Shown: piece by piece, positions 11,505 through 22,037 of the stretch
How positions within the stretch are numbered: the stretch's first letter is position 1
Layout: each line of letters starts with the position of its first letter
Assembly (NCBI GenBank): GCA_022457155.1
Contig: JAJGOT010000682.1
Coordinates: forward strand, 250,501-314,500
DNA length: 64,000 nt
Direction of reading: 5' to 3'
Source: Cladopsammia gracilis
Taxonomy: Eukaryota; Cnidaria; Anthozoa; Scleractinia; Dendrophylliidae
Position numbers and translations under genes: made by a program
Notes under the pieces: model-generated
Databases searched by the model: none
Seen by the model: the letters and a program-made list of their open reading frames with translations, nothing else
Told to the model about the DNA's origin: nothing

Positions 11505-13179
11505 GTGACTCTGCTTGTCACATAGCAGAAAAAGTGATGCATTCCCTCAATGAATGTCTAGGGGATGGAAGAGCAATTCCAGTACGTTATGATGACTCCT
11601 CTGTTCTGGATAGCTTATCTGAATTATCCAAGGATGAACTCAAAAAGGCAAAAGAAAAGAAAATGGAAAATGCTGCTATTGAGTGTGCAAAGCAGGTGAG
11701 TCAACGATTTAGTGGTAAAACCTGCATGGGCACATCAATTCATCCAAGACTACCATCACTTCAACAGCATTTGACATTTTTCTTTGATGAAGAGTACATG
11801 CAGAAATGCTGCACCAATGCATCATCGGCCTCCAACCTTGAATTATGTGCAGGCTCTGCTTACTTCAACATTGTACACAAATTCTTTCACAGCCACTACT
11901 ATTTATATGACAATGGCTGTGAAGGAATAAGAAATGGATGCATCGAACAGGGAAAGCAAATGTGTCAATTTCACCAAAACATTGAGAATAAGGCACTTCT
12001 TTCAAATGGCTGGCGGGGTGAGTCAGTCTAACGTGTACCTCCTCCTGTACCAGATTATTCTGAGACCTCCTCCTTCCATTACTGCACCCTCCAACAAACA
12101 TGGAATGGTGATGTCTGTGAAAAGTTTGGTGTGAAGAAAGACATAGTCAAAGATGCCACAAAGAGGGAACTAAATGATTTTTGCCCACGCAAGCAACTTG
12201 AAAAGCTGTTTGAATCTTGTGGTGAACCAGACTTACAACTAAAAGAGTTTACCCATGAAGATGGTTCTGTGTCAGTAAGCTGCATAGACAATAAAATGTT
12301 GCAAACTTTAGATGAGCAGCTGGACAGTTTTGTGGAGAAATTTGTTGGTAAGGATCTTCGGAAGACTACAGAAAATGAGATTAGAAGAAGATATAACCTG
12401 AAGATCAAATCTGAAATAATCAAGAAGTCCAAAGCAAGTGTGAAAGCTGTGGAAAAGGCAAAATCGTACCAAAATATTGACTGGGAAAAACACATATCTG
12501 AGAACTCTTTAGACAAACTCTACGTGTCACAGCTTAACCTGTACTTAGTACAGCATTTGAATATGACCAGAGCAGAGTGTGACAAAAAAGGATACACAAA
12601 AGAGAAGATACAAGACATAAAAGCCAATTTCTTTGGCAGACAGCTTAACAGCTCATCCAAGAAACAAAACAATGGTCCAACTTTAATCTCATTACAAGGT
12701 ACCACGCATAGTCACCCATCTTCAAAAATCACAAGTCAGCCTCCTTCTGCAAATTCCTCGACACTACATGTTCCACCTTGGGGTGGCTCCCTAAATAATA
12801 CTGCTCACATGGTAACACAATCATTAACAAACACTTGCCCCATTGATAATTATTTGACTATATTCTATGTGTTATTAACTGACCACAAGAAGTTACATCA
12901 AGAACTTGTGAAGTCAACAGAGATTTTTGCTGGAACCCTCATTCACATAAAAAATTTATTTGACACCAGAATGTTTCCTGAAGCAAAACTTGAATGGCTG
13001 CATTTGTTTCCAGCAAGATTTGACCTCACAGCACCAATCATTGATTTGTGGGGAAATGAGGATGACCTCTTTCTCTCAAGGCTTCAGCCTGTCTTGAGAA
13101 CAACATATACTGGAACCTGTTCTTCGCCTGCATGCCCAGCCCAACAGGTGGATTATGTCTCCCACAACGTTACGTTAAG
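11505..13179 (+). pseudogene. large exon with a USP-like Cys-box region, one premature stop
   Basis: The exon begins after TTTCAG (11504) and ends at donor GTACTT (13180). One frame is open throughout except a single TAA at 12029-12031. The first part is rich in Cys, Lys and Glu (FFFDEEYMQKCC, YDNGCEGIRNGC). A Ser/Pro/Gln linker at about 12660-12780 leads into PPWGGSLNN and NTCPIDNYLTIFY. The latter resembles the catalytic Cys box of papain-fold ubiquitin proteases (NTC..N.L). LIDLWGNEDDLFLSRL and CSSPACPAQQ follow; the CSSPACP cysteines may bind metal. The fold would be completed by the His-box exons at 43310-44385. The protease assignment is an inference from two short motifs in the right order. 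Confidence 0.55.
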
Positions 13180-13933
13180 GTACTTGCCTGCAACATTTTA
13201 TGCATTTATGCATGGCTTTTAAATGATATACCCTTCCATGGAAAGTACAACCAGTCAGAATATTAAAGCATATATTTGTATGTTGCTATTAAAATGTTGC
13301 CTGTATGTCTGTGTGTTGTATGTTATCTTTTGTTTTAATTTTATGTATGTCTGTATGTATGCACAAGTACATGCATGTCTTCTCATATAATATATATAGA
13401 TAGCCCAAGCCTAACAGCGTCGCACTTTGAACAAGCTTAACTAAGGTGAAACTTAACTAAGGTGAAAGGTTGGAAGCACAAGAATTAAGATTGACGAACG
13501 GGCTATTTTCAATTTTTGCAATTCTCAACAACAGTGGCCGTGTTTTCACGAGCGATTTTTCAAGTCGCTGAGCGAGTGACAGTCAGAATTCCCGTGAAAA
13601 CAGTTGCTTGTCCAACTCGCTTAAAGTTAAGCAAGTCGGCGAATTTCAATAGAATTCTCATTAGCCGTGTTTCCACGAGCGATTTTTCAAGTCGCTGAGC
13701 GAGTGACAGTCGGAAATCTCGTGAAAACAGTTGCTTGTCCAACTCGCTTAAAGTTAAGCGAGTCAGCGAACTACAATAGAATTCTCATTAAATTTAAGCC
13801 ACCAATCCAGGTAGCTTAAGCGAGTCGGCAATTCATTTCCGCCAATCAGAATGAATTAGCTTTTATTTATCTGACACGTTGTAATTTTATGCCTCCCGCG
13901 AAACTTCTGAGGCAACAGCAAAAGCGAAGCAAC

Positions 13934-14445
13934 ATGAATAAAAATTATTATTCATATCCCAGAAGTGTTCCTTCTTCAAATGACCCACGAGCAAGCCATG
14001 CAAGGTGAGTTTCCTTCCTTTCAACATCGGAAATGCAAAGCATTCAGCTAACTTAACAAATAATTTGCTTTAGGTCTCCCTTCGTTATTCCTCAACAGAA
14101 TGGTTACGGTGATCATTTTGCCGATGCCGCACGTGGACAGTACATCTTTCCAGCATGGGGAAATCAACTCTGGCTTCCACAACCCGAATTTCCCCGACCA
14201 TATTCGCCAGCGGCATCACCAACAATCGAAGCCATGACCCAGTACCAGAGTTCAAGTGGTGCAGTTGAAGAAAATTTCAGCAAAGGAAACAACGCCAGTA
14301 CCAAAGGCCGTTCTCCTAACTGGTCGGATGCAGAGATCCGATTTCTCATAGCTATTTGGAAGGATCACCATCCCATTAACAAAAAAAATAACTCCTCTGT
14401 TTGGGAGTATATTGCGAAACAACTAAATAGGCTGTTGAGGGAACA
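13934..14445 (+). pseudogene. Myb/SANT-like Harbinger accessory protein, 5' part
   Basis: Exon 1 13934-14004 (MNKNYYSYPRSVP.., donor GTGAGT) joins in phase to exon 2 from 14074 (acceptor TTTAG). Exon 2 encodes a Myb/SANT-like trihelix start: NWSDAEIRFLIAIWKDHHP, then VWEYIAKQLN. Harbinger elements pair such a protein with the transposase to bring it into the nucleus and onto the ends. The Polinton inserted at 14446 splits the domain, and the frame resumes at 39707. Confidence 0.75.
14441..14445. repeat. Polinton target-site duplication, left (GAACA)
   Basis: GAACA at 14441-14445 matches GAACA at 39707-39711 directly outside the AG..CT ends. Removing the Polinton plus one copy restores an open Myb-like frame. 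Polintons usually duplicate 6 bp; only 5 match here. Confidence 0.75.
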
Positions 14446-14710
14446 AGTAGTATAGGGGCTTGGTGTATCCGAGATCACCTCCAAACGCCCGAATAACCGC
14501 TTATTTTGGGAACTCCCGAACGCCCGAGTTACCGTACCCCCAGGGCTCATTGCATTCGCCCTGGGGGCACGGCAACTCGGGCGTTCGGGAGTTCCCAAAA
14601 TAAGCGGTTATTCGGGCGTTTGGAGGTGATCTCGGATACACCAAGCCCCTATACTACTCAGTGCTTGTGAATGCTGGCCCGCCACCAGACCACCAGTTGA
14701 AGAAACCCCA
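14446..14710. repeat. Polinton left terminal inverted repeat, palindromic
   Basis: The first 213 bp (14446-14658) form a near-perfect palindrome: AGTAGTATAGGGG ... CCCCTATACTACT, centred near 14550 (CTCATTGCATTCGCCCTGG). About 50 further bp (CAGTGCTTGTGAATGCTGGC ..) also match the right end inverted. Each terminus can therefore fold on itself as well as pair with the other end. Confidence 0.9.
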
Positions 14711-14723
14711 CCCCCACATATAC
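14693..14723 (+). promoter_or_regulatory. early-type promoter, left-end gene
   Basis: CCAGTTGAAGAAA at 14693, about 17 bp of spacer, then ATATAC at 14718-14723, with the ATG 8 bp later (14732). It is a degenerate copy of the CCAATTGG-N16-18-TATA arrangement seen before PolB, YqaJ, the VLTF3-like gene and the right-end gene. Confidence 0.55.
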
Positions 14724-14731
14724 CAATTCTC

Positions 14732-15452
14732 ATGGCAATGGCACAGAGGCCCGATGCGAGACCAGCAATTGAAGAAAATGAAATCCCTGTATATAACATG
14801 GAGGCTCAACGCCTTGACTTCAATCCAAGGAACCACGATTACTTCGGTAATTCGCTGCATGGTTATAAGATGAATGTCCCTGATTACCAAATCAAGGACC
14901 TGAATTCATTCTTCATAACTAATAAGGCGGCCATTCTCCAGAGAATTGCACGCGAAATCACAGAGCTTGGCGCGGTGAAGGTCACTGTCATTCGATGTTC
15001 ACTTTTCAATGGCAGGTGATAACAATCGAGAAATGAATCACTTCTTTTGGAACGACAACCCACTGATTGTGACACATCTCTATAAGCTGCGAGAGGAGGG
15101 CATTCTGGAAGACATTGTGAATGGTTTTAAGGAAGAGATTTCTAGATGGCAGCAGATGGGTTCTGGTTGGGTGGTTGATAAAATCAAAACTGTTTACCTT
15201 GAGTTCGGGGTGTATAAGCCTCTACGAGGCGGCACATTTATCCCAACACCATCAAAACTCAGGTCGAAGCAGGCAATCATCAATGTAAAGAACAGAGACA
15301 ATCAGTGTCTATGTTGGGCACTGCGATCGGCATTGTTCCCCGCCGAGGCGCATTCAGACAGACCAGGAAGTTATCCCACTGATGATGGCCTAGACTGCAC
15401 TGGAGTTGATTTTCCAACGCCACTGAGTCAGATTTCTAAGGTTGAACAGTAG
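14732..15452 (+). pseudogene. N-terminal fragment of a second Polinton-type PolB lineage
   Basis: ATG 14732 (MAMAQRPDARPAIEEN) opens a frame to 15019, and the reading continues in another frame from about 15009 (GSGWVVDKIKTVYLEFGVY, PLRGGTFIP). It ends with AIINVKNRDNQCLCWALRSA, the INxKNxDxxCxxW block at the front of many animal Polinton polymerases. It is cut off at 15448 by a palindrome whose first bases supply the stop. The complete PolB downstream has its own, differently worded version of this block (DNYNYDLCLFRCLAVH). This fragment therefore comes from another Polinton lineage rather than being the missing start of that gene. Confidence 0.65.
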
Positions 15453-15689
15453 TAGGTAGGGAGTCAGTCAAACACCGTTTTCTGAAGGCCCAAAATAAGC
15501 CGCCAAACGCCCGAGTTACTGCCACACACGACCCAAACGCCCGACTTACCACCCCGCAGGACTCATTTCATTCGCCCTGCGGGGTGGTAATTCGGGCGTT
15601 TGGGTCCTGTGGGGCAGTAACACAGGCGTTTCGCGGCTTATTTTGGGCCTTCAGAAAATGGTGTTTGAGCTGACTCCCTACCTACTACT
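15448..15689. repeat. internal Polinton-type terminal palindrome
   Basis: A 242-bp palindrome, AGTAGTAGGTAGGGAG .. CTCCCTACCTACTACT. Its arms and centre resemble the outer termini: AAACGCCCGA, GGCTTATTTTGGG, and a centre of CTCATTTCATTCGCCCTG against CTCATTGCATTCGCCCTG outside. No flanking duplication is seen. It is followed by a spacer and the PolB early promoter, the same order as at the outer ends. It is probably the buried left terminus of a second Polinton or a captured end. Confidence 0.8.
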
Positions 15690-15761
15690 CCGGGGTCTAT
15701 ATTTTTAAGCTGTTACAGACCCTAATAAACCGTTATTTGAACAACTGGTGCCGCGTGATTA

Positions 15762-15794
15762 CCAATTGGAGAAAGGGGTACCCAGTGTATATAA
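15762..15794 (+). promoter_or_regulatory. early-type promoter, PolB
   Basis: CCAATTGG (15762-15769) followed by AGAAAGGGG, a 17-bp spacer and GTATATAA (15787-15794). The ATG is at 15808. This is the clearest plus-strand example of the shared early-type arrangement. Confidence 0.65.
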
Positions 15795-15807
15795 AACCCA
15801 TATATAT

Positions 15808-18800
15808 ATGGCGAGACCCATGAACAACGAGCGTGATGTTTTCGGTAATATCCCTCAGCGCGAGCTTATCGCTTGGCTCGATGCACAAGAAAGAAACCCC
15901 CTTTTGAGGGCTCCTCGCAACGAGGACCTAGCAGGGTTTGACCCTTTAGATCGAGAGCGTATGGGGAACTTTCTGATGCCTAATCGGACTGTTGAACTAT
16001 ATGACCGTGGCGAACATGGTGAACAAGGCAGACCGGGGCGAAGACAGAGAACAATAAACTGGCGCTTTACTCAGGGGCTAACAAGACCTCTTGTACCCCA
16101 AATGATGAACAAAATCAAACAATCGGTTCGCACAAGGAATAAAGTTAAACTTACCTGGGCCTGCAAGCTGCGAAACATCGAAACCGGTGAACCCATCGTT
16201 TACTATACAAACACCAGCAGCCCTTGGTTTTCTAAACTATCGCAAACGAAACGATGGTTGCAACAACAAGAGCTTCGTCTTCAAGGTGAAAAAATCAACA
16301 GGCCTGATACGAAATGGGTTTTCGAAAGCGCTGTCTTTGTTGAGGCCAAAGCGATTTTAGATCGACAACCTTTGCAAATCGGCCTTGGCGAGTTGCCCGA
16401 CTGGCTTCGTAACAAAAGAGAAGTCATGTCTCTTGACAACTACAACTACGATCTTTGCCTCTTTCGGTGTTTGGCGGTTCATCAAGGCGCCCGTATAGAC
16501 AGGAGTACTCGCAGAGCCAGAACATTAGCGCAAAGCTTCTTTGCTCTTCACCGTAGAGGTCGACCTAATGGCAATGTTGTTACTTTACAAAAGTTTCACT
16601 TGCTTGAAAGGCACTTTAGACAAGGGATTGCCGATTACACTGTTACAGATGACGGCAACTTTGTTTTGAGTTACACACCTTCGCGCTACGACAAAGTCGG
16701 CACCCCTACGATGACTATCGGTATCTACAACGCTCATGCCTTCTTGATCACTGACATAAACAAAGTCACAAACAACTACACTTGTGGCGATTGTTTGGCA
16801 AGGTTCACAAAAGCCTGTAACCTAGCGCGCCACGCCAAGACGTGCACTCGCGGGCAAACTAATATTGCCCGTCCAGGAAATCAGATCCTTGCTCCTGAGT
16901 CAGCTTTTGAAAAGGCGTTTTATCCAGAAGGCAGTTTCGGCATTCGAGCAACTTGCTGGCTATGAGGCTCGACAGCGGGGCATCCACATCCACCACCACA
17001 GATGTGGCCATGGAGGCGAGCGCACCATTTGGCGCTACAAAGTTGATGGCTATCACCCAGAAAGCAAAACCGTGTTTCAGTATCATGGCTGCCACTGGCA
17101 CGGTTGTCAAGAGTGTTTTCCGGCCCCTGAACAAAGAAACGAAGTGATCACGACTGACCGTCAAGGCAACAAGCCTTTGTAAGAACTGTGCAAATCAATC
17201 AGATCTTCACGACACTTGGCTACAACTTGGTTGAAAGGTGGGAGCACGAGATGCCCCGACCCTGGTGGCACGATCGAATCCCCCCTAAAAGAAACGAAAT
17301 GTATCCACACGCTATCGTCTACGACTTCGAAGCCTATCAAGACAAGACCAAGGCAAGTCAGCCGACCAGGGATCTCTGTTACGAAAGCGAGCACGTGCCT
17401 ATCTCAGTCTCCATTGCAGACACGTTGGAGCCTGAGCCAGAGTACATTTGCTCTAAAGATCCCCAAGAGCTTATCAGACTGTTTTATCAATCTCTGGAGC
17501 GCCGTGGCAAGGCGATCCGAGATGATATAGCTCAAAAATACATGCCGCCGGATCTTGAGGGGTTAATGGAAGACCAAAAACTCATCAAGCAATGGTGTGA
17601 ACAGGTCCCAGTGGTCGGCTTCAATTCAGGTCGATACGATCTGCACCTTATCAGAAAACACTGTTTCTTATCTCGGACAAGAACACAGCGTCTTTGCAGG
17701 GGAGAAACAGAGACAAATCATGTTCATCGACACGCCCTCCTTCAAGTTCCTCGACGTCACAAACTATCTGTCCCCAGGCATCAACTACGACAAATGGGTA
17801 AAGACAAATGGGGCGAAACAGACAAAGTCCTGGCTCCCATACGAATGGTTTGACAGTGCTGACAAACTTGACTACAAGGGGCTTCCGCCATACTGGTGCT
17901 GGTACTCACAACTCCGAAACTCCTTTGTTCTTTCTCCTGAGGAGTACAAACAATGCGAGCGGGTTTTCAAAGAGCGCGGCATGAAGACCTTCGGAGACTG
18001 GCTGGAGTATTACAACCTCGATGTTACTCCCTTTCTCGAAACCCTCAAGAAAATGAAAGCGTTTTTCACCAAGCTAGGGGTTGACATTTTCAAAGACGCT
18101 GTTTCGTTGCCTGGGGTTTCGATGCAATACATCCTGAGAGGAACCCTGAGAGGCCGTAACCGACCCCAACTATTTGCCCCAAGCACTGAAGCCTATGCAA
18201 TGCTTAAAGAGGCTGTGGTTGGAGGTCCTAGCTTGGTGTTCACACGTAAACACGTGCGTGGCGAAACCCGCATCCGCTCACACGAATACGACTTAGCTCG
18301 CATCGTCAAGCGTATTCTAGGCTTCGATGCGAACTCCCTTTACCCTAGCACCATGTTGCAGGAAATGCCCTGTGGTAAAGAGAAAGTCGTCCATTACGAA
18401 GATCCAGTAGAAGCCGCAAGAGACTTCTGGTTCAAGTTGATTACAAAGCAGTGGTTTGGCTTTGCCGAGGTCGACATCGAAGTCCCTCAGGACTTGTGGG
18501 AACACTTCGAAGAGTTTCCTCCGCTCTTTGTAAACCGCAGCGTGGGCGAAGAGGACGTCCCTCAGCACATGAAGGATTACCTCGTAAAAAGCAACAGAAC
18601 CTACTTGCCAGACCAAAAGAAGCTACTAGGCGTGCTTCAAGCAAAAAAGATTCTGCTTTACGCCCCAGTGCTAGAGTGGCTTCACAACCACGGACTCCAC
18701 ATAACTGCTGTTTACCGCACGATCGACTACACACCCATCAAGATCTTCAACTGGTTCATTTGAGAGGTTGACAACGCTCAAAGGAAAGGCGACGCTGACA

Positions 18801-19590
18801 AGGAAAAAGCCTTGCTCGCAGAAGTGTTCAAGCTTTTGGGCAACAGCGCTTACGGCAAGTTCATCGAAGCTGTTGAGCGACAGACAAGAGTTGTGTACAC
18901 CAACAACAAAGACACTGTCGACAAACACCTGCGCTCAGCCTGGTTTGAAGATCTCGAAGACATCGGGGGCTCATACAAGATCGAGTTGCGCAAAAACAAG
19001 GTCACCATAAATCGCCCCTTTCAAGTCGGTATCGTTGTCTATCAACTTGCTAAGTTGCGCATGCTGCAGTTCTACTACGAGTTCCTCGATCACTATCTCG
19101 ACAGGTGTGACTTCGAGCTTATCCAGATGGACACGGACAGCATGCACTGCGCCCTTTCATACGACACTCAAAGAAGCAGTTCGACCAGAACTTCGCGCTC
19201 AGTTCGAAAGGGAGAAAAAGACCTGGCTCTCCTGGGACCAGTGGAGCAGCAGAGAACCCGGCTTGTTCAAGCTTGAAAAGGAAGGCACTCGAGCCATCGC
19301 TCTGTGCAGCAAGTGCTATTATGTAGAAGACGAGGAAAGCGGCGAGGCCAAGATGTCCTCCAAGGGTGTCAACAAGCGGCAAAATGAGCTTCGGTGGGAG
19401 ATATGAGCGGGCCCTTGAAGGCTACAAGGACATGGCAACAAACAGAGGCTTTCGAATGCATGAAGGGGCCATGTACACGTACGAACAGCGCAAGCTAGGC
19501 CTCAGCACCTACTACGACAAGCGCTGGGTGCTGCCCGACGGCATCCACACAGAACCAATCAAGTTTCACAACCCAGCTGGTGGCAACTGA
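15808..19590 (+). pseudogene. polB: Protein-primed-type DNA polymerase B, broken
   Basis: The Polinton replication polymerase, about 1,250 codons from ATG 15808 (MARPMNNERD), just after its promoter. In order: a DNYNYDLCLFRCLAVH block, a C2H2 finger (CGDCLARFTKACNLARHAKTC pattern, about 16780-16847) and an HGCHWHGCQECF motif (about 17085). Next come exonuclease motifs (VYDFEAY at about 17317; VGFNSGRYDLHL; YYNLDVTPF), motif A GFDANSLYPS (about 18320), motif B KLLGNSAYGKF (about 18829) and motif C QMDTDSMH (about 19124). The frame shifts near 16920, 17175, 17660, 19168 and 19385, and there is one in-frame TGA at 18761-18763. The catalytic motifs survive but the gene cannot give a full product. 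It ends tail-to-tail with the integrase, overlapping by about 25 bp. Confidence 0.88.
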
Positions 19591-20553
19591 GTGCCCCGCG
19601 GCACAACCATCAACTCCTCACGAACGAACCCGCGCTTGGGGCCATCGTACAGATAATACACAACCGGTTCGTTTGGCTTGGTGACAACCTTCTCGATGTT
19701 GTAGACCTTCAAAGACCAGATCGGATCCGTCGCTCGTTGACTACCACCCTCAAGCTCACCGGGGTAATACAAGTATCTCAAATTAACCCGAGGTGGGAGC
19801 TTCTTTTCATTCACCCCCACAGGTCTAGCATATGGGGTTGCGGGTTTGGCTGAGGTAGCTTTCTCTTTGATCGCTTGCGCAGGCTTCTTGCCAGTCAGCC
19901 GGGTTACTTCATTGTTCAAGGCCGAGATAACATCTGGCAATCTTTTAACCCAAGCAGTCGAACGGCCAGAGGGCAGATTCATTTCAACTGCATACTGGTA
20001 ACCAAACAATCGTTCAGCCAGGGTTGTTGAATCTTTCAACAATCCCTTGGTCTCTGTGTATATCAACACGCCCACGATGAATGGTTGTTTTATGAGCCCC
20101 AGTCTCTTTAGTCACAGCTCCCATAAATTCTGTCCCCGGATCGACTTGCAACACTTGTGGCCATTTCAAAGGCCCGCGCCTATATACCCGGGCTAACGCC
20201 TTCGAAACTTCATCAGACCCTTTCGAAGTCAATGGCTCTGCTGCTTTGTAACGGCTTGCTACATCAACAACTGTCAAAGCATATTTGTAAATTTTCCTCC
20301 CATGAGGCAGTTTGTCGTGTGGTAAAAAAAGTAGATCTGCTTGATGCACTGCATTAGGAGTTTGAACATCAAACTTGGGTCGAGGGATATGGCGTGGCGC
20401 TGGGAGATATACTTGCCAAAGGGCTTGTCTGACAAGCCATTTCTTTGCCACCTCTTCAGAGACCTTGGCTGCTGCAGCCAGCTTTTTGACAGCAGCAAGG
20501 CCTTTCCAGTAGCCTTTTGGGCTGTAATAGATCTTCGAGAGTTTGGAGTCCAT
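19566..20553 (-). pseudogene. int: Polinton retroviral-type integrase (rve), one frameshift
   Basis: Integrates the element into host DNA. ATG 20553 sits directly next to TATAATAT. An N-terminal helical region leads to the DDE core: Asp73 in HQADLLFLPHD, Asp138 in QVDPGTEFMG and Glu173 in GIVERFN. A single-base frameshift near 20040, just after the catalytic Glu, moves the C-terminal about 160 residues into another frame. That part ends in a chromo/SH3-like tail (VRPVGVNEKKLPP, YYLYDGPKRGF). Its promoter is of the TATA-only class, unlike PolB. Confidence 0.88.
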
Positions 20554-20561
20554 ATATTATA
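20554..20561 (-). promoter_or_regulatory. late-type TATA box, integrase
   Basis: TATAATAT lies immediately before the ATG on the minus strand. No CCAATTGG is seen upstream. Confidence 0.45.
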
Positions 20562-20571
20562 CATTAAGCAG

Positions 20572-20814
20572 TTATTGTTCTTCTAATTTCATCATCACGT
20601 CAATGAGATGGTCATGGGCAAAAGCAAATTTTCGTATAGCTTTTGAAGCTTTAGATTTTTCCGATGGAGTCGCGTAATCGCTCTTTGCAATTTCTTCAAA
20701 AAGTTGAATACCTTCATGAAATGAATCAACCAGGTCCCCGATGTTTTTATTGATAAAGGAATCAGACCATTCTGAGAAGTCTGGTAACTTTGCCTTCGCA
20801 CAGGTCTTAGACAT
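20572..20814 (-). CDS. small Polinton protein (about 80 aa), unknown
   Basis: Start chosen at 20814 (MSKTCAKAKLPDFSEW) because GTATATAC (20818-20825) lies 4 bp upstream, as for its neighbours; the frame is open a little further. It is acidic/basic helical (IGDLVDSFHEGIQLFEEIAK) with no membrane segment and no recognised domain. It lies between the integrase and a run of small membrane-protein genes, all on the minus strand. Confidence 0.6.
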   Translation of the reverse strand: MSKTCAKAKLPDFSEWSDSFINKNIGDLVDSFHEGIQLFEEIAKSDYATPSEKSKASKAIRKFAFAHDHLIDVMMKLEEQ

Positions 20815-20817
20815 GTT

Positions 20818-20825
20818 GTATATAC
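20818..20825 (-). promoter_or_regulatory. late-type TATA box
   Basis: GTATATAC, 4 bp before ATG 20814, TATA-only class. Confidence 0.5.
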
Positions 20826-20839
20826 CTAGGATTGTTTTT

Positions 20840-21256
20840 CTACAATATGCGAAATGCTGCATATCCAAGGGCAAGTGCGCCAGTGCCGATAAACAAGAGT
20901 TCGCCTTGTTTCTGCTGTGGGCCTGGTTTATAGAAGTCAGAGAACTCTGGCTCTTTGGGGAGTGTTATTTGCTGCTCCCAATGTGTTTGGTTGTAGAGCA
21001 CCAGAGCTTGGTCAGTGTCTTGAAAGTTGTGTTTCGCTTCATCTTTGATCCGATCATTGCTGGCAATCCAGTCGGGGAGCTTTGTGCGGTCTTTCTGATA
21101 TTTAGCGTAGGCCTCTAACGCCTTGTCATGTCTGGTCTTCTCTTCCAGAGCAGCTTTTCCATTGTCGCCGGATAAGTATTTTGCCAGGTAGTTGCCACCA
21201 GTAAAGGCAGCGGCATTCAAAATTGCTCCACCAACCATAATAGCGATCGAGGCCAT
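20840..21256 (-). CDS. Conserved Polinton membrane protein (138 aa)
   Basis: Intact frame from ATG 21256. A hydrophobic N-terminus (MASIAIMVGGAILNAAAF) and a hydrophobic C-terminus (ELLFIGTGALALGYAAFRIL) flank a charged helical middle with NFQDTDQALVLYN. I recognise this layout from other cnidarian Polintons, where its role is unknown. Terminal hydrophobic helices suggest a virion- or membrane-associated minor protein. Its TATA box (21261-21270) is 4 bp from the ATG. Confidence 0.7.
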   Translation of the reverse strand: MASIAIMVGGAILNAAAFTGGNYLAKYLSGDNGKAALEEKTRHDKALEAYAKYQKDRTKLPDWIASNDRIKDEAKHNFQDTDQALVLYNQTHWEQQITLPKEPEFSDFYKPGPQQKQGELLFIGTGALALGYAAFRIL

Positions 21257-21260
21257 TGCT

Positions 21261-21270
21261 ATATATATAT
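21261..21270 (-). promoter_or_regulatory. late-type TATA box
   Basis: ATATATATAT, 4 bp before ATG 21256. TATA-only class. Confidence 0.5.
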
Positions 21271-21273
21271 GAT

Positions 21274-21495
21274 TTACCTTGAGGCAGGGAGGATCTTCTG
21301 GTCCTCGAGATATTTCTTGAGAGCTATGCTCCCAGCCATGACGGCAGTGAATTTCACATAGTTCATGAGATTCGAGCTGGGGTCGGCCGTGAGATTTTCT
21401 TTGATGATCTTTTTGCCAACCCAGCCAATACTTGCGACAAGGCCAGTTATTGTGGCTGCATCGAGAACAGATTTCACGAGCTTGTTGTCAGCCAT
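21274..21495 (-). CDS. Conserved small Polinton membrane protein (73 aa)
   Basis: ATG 21495 (MADNKLVKSVLDAATITG). Two hydrophobic helices (TITGLVASIGWVG and FTAVMAGSIAL) are separated by a polar loop with DPSSNLMNYVKF, and the C-terminus is charged (KYLEDQKILP). The frame is intact. Short proteins of this form accompany capsid genes in cnidarian Polintons; function unknown. The preceding TATATAC box (21499-21507) fits the TATA-only promoter class. Confidence 0.7.
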   Translation of the reverse strand: MADNKLVKSVLDAATITGLVASIGWVGKKIIKENLTADPSSNLMNYVKFTAVMAGSIALKKYLEDQKILPASR

Positions 21496-21498
21496 GGT

Positions 21499-21507
21499 GT
21501 ATATATA
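21499..21507 (-). promoter_or_regulatory. late-type TATA box
   Basis: On the plus strand GTATATATA, 3 bp before ATG 21495. TATA-only class. Confidence 0.5.
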
Positions 21508-21515
21508 AGATTTTT

Positions 21516-21953
21516 TTACTCCATCTCACGAACTCTCCGTCTCGGTGGTGGGGGAGTTTGAACTTCATTCACCTCTACAGGCGCAGGGGTCGGGGCTTTG
21601 CGCCCAAGTGTATTCATAATGGCCTCACGTTGGTAATAGACGCCCCAAGCGGATACAATAACCCCAACAACACCAAGAATGAGAAATGCTGTGTTGCTGC
21701 TAGCTTCTTCATTTGTCGAGTTTTGGGGTGCCGAGTTTGGGGTAGGCTCGTTTGTTGCTTTAGCAGCTTGTGCTTGTTTTTTTGCCTCTCTTGCCAGGCG
21801 ATTGCATTCAGCAAGCCTTTTGCCAGAAGCAACACGACCAGGGTTTTTGGCTGGAGAAGTCTTTGGGGTATCAGAGGTAACGTGCGTGTTGGTTGTGGGT
21901 GCTGCTGGCGCGACTGTTTCTTCAGGCACCGTCTCGAGTGGTTGTGCCATCAT
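21516..21953 (-). CDS. Conserved single-span Polinton membrane protein (145 aa)
   Basis: Starts at ATG 21953 or the adjacent 21950 (MAQPLETVPEE). A Pro/Thr/Ala-rich N-terminus leads to a basic helix (GKRLAECNRLAREAKKQAQAA), one transmembrane segment (FLILGVVGVIVSAWGVYY) and a Pro/Arg-rich tail (PPPPRRRVREME). The frame is intact. Known from cnidarian Polintons without an assigned role. The GRVA..GKRLAE..RLAREAKK basic helix could bind nucleic acid, which is inference. Confidence 0.7.
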   Translation of the reverse strand: MMAQPLETVPEETVAPAAPTTNTHVTSDTPKTSPAKNPGRVASGKRLAECNRLAREAKKQAQAAKATNEPTPNSAPQNSTNEEASSNTAFLILGVVGVIVSAWGVYYQREAIMNTLGRKAPTPAPVEVNEVQTPPPPRRRVREME

Positions 21954-21957
21954 ATGT

Positions 21958-21965
21958 GTATATAT
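21958..21965 (-). promoter_or_regulatory. late-type TATA box
   Basis: On the plus strand GTATATAT, just upstream of ATG 21953. TATA-only class. Confidence 0.45.
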
Positions 21966-22037
21966 GTATATTTTTTATTTCAAACCTTAGTGGTTCCTGA
22001 CAGGTTCCTGTCAGGTTCCTTCATGGTTCCTTTCAGG

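Noticed and set aside
15448..15689. Inner palindrome as an ordinary MITE
   Set aside because: No flanking duplication; its centre, arms and downstream promoter order mirror the Polinton termini, so a buried terminus is preferred.
15808..19590. PolB frame changes explained as introns
   Set aside because: The frames overlap or abut with no GT..AG junctions, and one break is an in-frame TGA; frameshift decay fits better.
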